From Synechococcus sp. UW140 (lineage in GTDB: Bacteria > Cyanobacteriota > Cyanobacteriia > PCC-6307 > Cyanobiaceae): 64,000 nt of DNA. The notes beneath the pieces were generated by a model. The model was not told the origin of the DNA and made no database searches. It worked only from the letters and a program-made list of their open reading frames with translations. Of this stretch, positions 59,181-64,000 are shown in pieces. The stretch is taken from the NCBI GenBank assembly GCA_945860085.1, contig CAMAPJ010000001.1:1-64000 (forward strand), written 5' to 3'. The stretch's first letter is position 1. The number at the start of each line of letters is the position of its first letter. A program made the position numbers and the translations under genes.

Positions 59181-59918
59181 GTGCGTCCCAAGCCCCCCGC
59201 CCTGCCCTCGGCCCTGGCCCGCCGCGAAGCGGCTCGCAGCCTGCTCGCTGGGTCCCTCGACTGCCGCGATGCCCAGGCCGTGTTCAGCTTCACCGGCCAA
59301 TGGGTCCATCGCCAAGGGATGGCCTCCCTGCCGGCCTTGATGGCCGAACTAGCCCAAGGCGAGGCCTTGCTCTGGTGGCAGGCCCTGCTGCAACAGTCCG
59401 TTGAGACTGTTGGCCTGAACGCCGAGCGAGTTGGCCTAACGACCAAGCCGGTAGACCTAACGGCCAAGCCAGTTGGACTGGGCGTCGTGGCAGTGGGACT
59501 GGCCGCCGAGCCGCCTGCAGCGACAGATCCGGCCCCGTCTGGATCGCTCCAGCCTGCCGCAATTCAGCCTGCCACGATCCAAGCCCTTGAACCGCCAGCT
59601 CAAGAGCTACAGGCCCCTGAACTGGAGGGTGGTCAAGACGATCCAGCCCTGAGTCCCCTGGCTGGCATCCCCGCCGCCCAGAGGGGACCTGAACCAGGGG
59701 AGGGACCAGCGGCGGAGCTTCAGCCTGGTGCAGAACCGATGGCCATTGCAGCAACGGCCCCACCAGCTTCCCGAGCGGTGGTGGCCAAGATCCGTCGCGG
59801 GGCCAGTACCAACCGGCCGGCGCCGGCGCCGCGCAACCCCGAACTGGCCCGCTTGCGTGCCTGGCTCCCCGACAACGACTTCCAGGGTGGTGCAAGCCGC
59901 CGGTCCCATGCTGCCTGA
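59181..59918 (+). CDS. Hypothetical protein with repetitive low-complexity middle
   Basis: REAARSLLAGSLDCRDAQAVFSFTGQWVHRQGMASLPALMAELAQGEALLWWQALLQQ then VGL/KPV repeats. Confidence 0.55.
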   Translation: MRPKPPALPSALARREAARSLLAGSLDCRDAQAVFSFTGQWVHRQGMASLPALMAELAQGEALLWWQALLQQSVETVGLNAERVGLTTKPVDLTAKPVGLGVVAVGLAAEPPAATDPAPSGSLQPAAIQPATIQALEPPAQELQAPELEGGQDDPALSPLAGIPAAQRGPEPGEGPAAELQPGAEPMAIAATAPPASRAVVAKIRRGASTNRPAPAPRNPELARLRAWLPDNDFQGGASRRSHAA

Positions 59919-60615
59919 CCGTTATGCCCTCAAGGGCGGCCTGCTGGTGTCGGTGCAGGCGCCGGAGGGGTCGCCGATGCGCCACCCCGATGTGATTGCG
60001 GCGATGGCCGAGGCCAGCCTGGCCAAAGGGGCCATCGGCGTCCGGCTGGAGAGCCCAGAGCATATTGGCGCCGTGCGCCGTCGTTGCCCCGGGGCCCTGA
60101 TCGTGGGCCTGTGGAAGCGCACGTTTTCCGACAGCGCGGTGTACATCACCCCCGGCTGGGAGGAGATCCGGACGGTCTGGGCTGCGGGGGCCGATGTCAT
60201 CGCCCTTGATGCCACCGATCGTCACCGGCCCGCTGGCCAGGAACTGGACGACTTAATTCGCCGCTGCCGGGATGATCTGGGTGCCCCGCTGATGGCCGAT
60301 GTGGATTCCGTCGCCAATGGTCTGCGGGCGGCAGCGTTGGGCTGCGACTGGGTTGGCACCACCCTCTACGGCTACACCGAAGCGACCGCGGCGTGGCGGC
60401 CCCCAGGGCTAGAGCTGCTGGGCCCCCTACGCGCCGGCTTACCGGAGGCGGTGAGCCTGATCTGTGAAGGCGGGATTGCCAGTGCCAGCGGCGCCACTGC
60501 GGCCCTGGCGGCCGGCGCCGATGCGGTGGTGGTCGGAACGGCAATCACCGGGGTGGACCTGCAGGTGGCCGCCTATGTGAAGGCCCTGGCCGAGGCTGAG
60601 CTCGATCTGGCTTAG
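59908..60615 (+). CDS. Putative N-acetylmannosamine-6-phosphate 2-epimerase (NanE-like)
   Basis: LKGGLLVSVQAPEGSPMRHPDVIAAMAEASLAKGAIGVRLESPEHI...IALDATDRHRP. Confidence 0.85.
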   Translation: MLPDRYALKGGLLVSVQAPEGSPMRHPDVIAAMAEASLAKGAIGVRLESPEHIGAVRRRCPGALIVGLWKRTFSDSAVYITPGWEEIRTVWAAGADVIALDATDRHRPAGQELDDLIRRCRDDLGAPLMADVDSVANGLRAAALGCDWVGTTLYGYTEATAAWRPPGLELLGPLRAGLPEAVSLICEGGIASASGATAALAAGADAVVVGTAITGVDLQVAAYVKALAEAELDLA

Positions 60616-60728
60616 CCCACCAGGGCCGAAGCCAAAAAGCAAGGTTGGCGCCCGGCCTGTTCTAGGCAGCTGGAGTGACTGGAGAAAGCAGGGAAGCGGG
60701 CCAGGAGAAGGGTGAGAGCCGCATCGGC

Positions 60729-62830
<2,102 letters not shown>

Positions 62831-62874
62831 TCCTGCGCACCACGACTTGAGGAGACACTGTTTTCTTGAAACCT

Positions 62875-62906
62875 GAATTGCTTGAAAGCCAGCTTTCAAG
62901 CAATTC
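62875..62906. repeat. Perfect 15-bp inverted repeat with 2-nt spacer between convergent genes
   Basis: GAATTGCTTGAAAGC-CA-GCTTTCAAGCAATTC. Confidence 0.9.
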
Positions 62907-62981
62907 AGCTAGACACAGCCGGTTTGCGACGGCCAGCCGGTTAGAGACAGCCGCAGGGGAAAGACGCTGGGGGAAAGCCCC

Positions 62982-63779
<798 letters not shown>

Positions 63780-63895
63780 CTATCCGGCGGGGTTGTCTGC
63801 TGGGGTTGTCTGCTGGAGTTGTCTCCTGGGGCTTTCGGCTGAGGCCATCAGCTGGGGCATGCAGGTGACGCGGCAGGGGTCGCTGCAGGCCCGGC

Positions 63896-64000
63896 TCAGG
63901 CGGACATGACCTCAACGCTGGCCAGGCCAGGACCGAGCAGTTCGGCGAAGCGGTTGAGCTGCTGCTTGCTACCGAGCACCACCAGCAGCTGGCCGGGGGC
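63896..64000 (-). CDS. C-terminal end of a CDS running off the window (possible TrkA-C-like domain)
   Basis: Read by eye: APGQLLVVLGSKQQLNRFAELLGPGLASVEVMSA*. Confidence 0.4.
   Translation of the reverse strand, partial: APGQLLVVLGSKQQLNRFAELLGPGLASVEVMSA

Overview
The window looks like a high-GC picocyanobacterial chromosome (Synechococcus/Cyanobium type, inferred from ndhB, cyAbrB, Vipp1/PspA, DUF2808 and ctaCDE plus ctaA/ctaB; no taxonomy search was possible). It has three parts. (1) ~1-12.2 kb: a lower-GC type I secretion locus. It holds a Thr/Ser-rich repeat adhesin (5'-truncated by the window), a parvulin/SurA-like PPIase, a cNMP-like + C39-like + ABC exporter, a TPR + GT9-like + GT25-like fusion protein, and an HlyD adaptor. 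The exporter's Walker A lysine reads as threonine (GQSGSGTST). (2) ~12.3-22.3 kb: a gene-poor accessory region. It carries a visibly decayed two-partner secretion locus: an FhaC/ShlB-like TpsB with two apparent frameshifts, facing a TpsA-CHAT fusion with three in-frame stops, frame changes at the CHAT junction, and an apparent loss of the CHAT His/Cys catalytic core. A separate secreted-protein gene is split by an amber codon. (3) ~22-64 kb: mostly housekeeping genes (Ycf46-like AAA, YceD, yidC, rnpA, rpmH, aroH, sppA, glycosyltransferases, vipp1, trx, birA, M23 peptidase, ndhB, topA, cobT-like, ribE, cyAbrB, ctaCDE, ctaA, ctaB, ABC exporter, nanE-like, groEL, fabG). birA appears frameshifted or partly deleted. 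A 53-aa GTG-start membrane protein and rpmH (45 aa) fall below the ORF-track cutoff and were read by eye. No CRISPR array, rRNA or convincing tRNA was seen. All domain names come from motif recognition, not searches.
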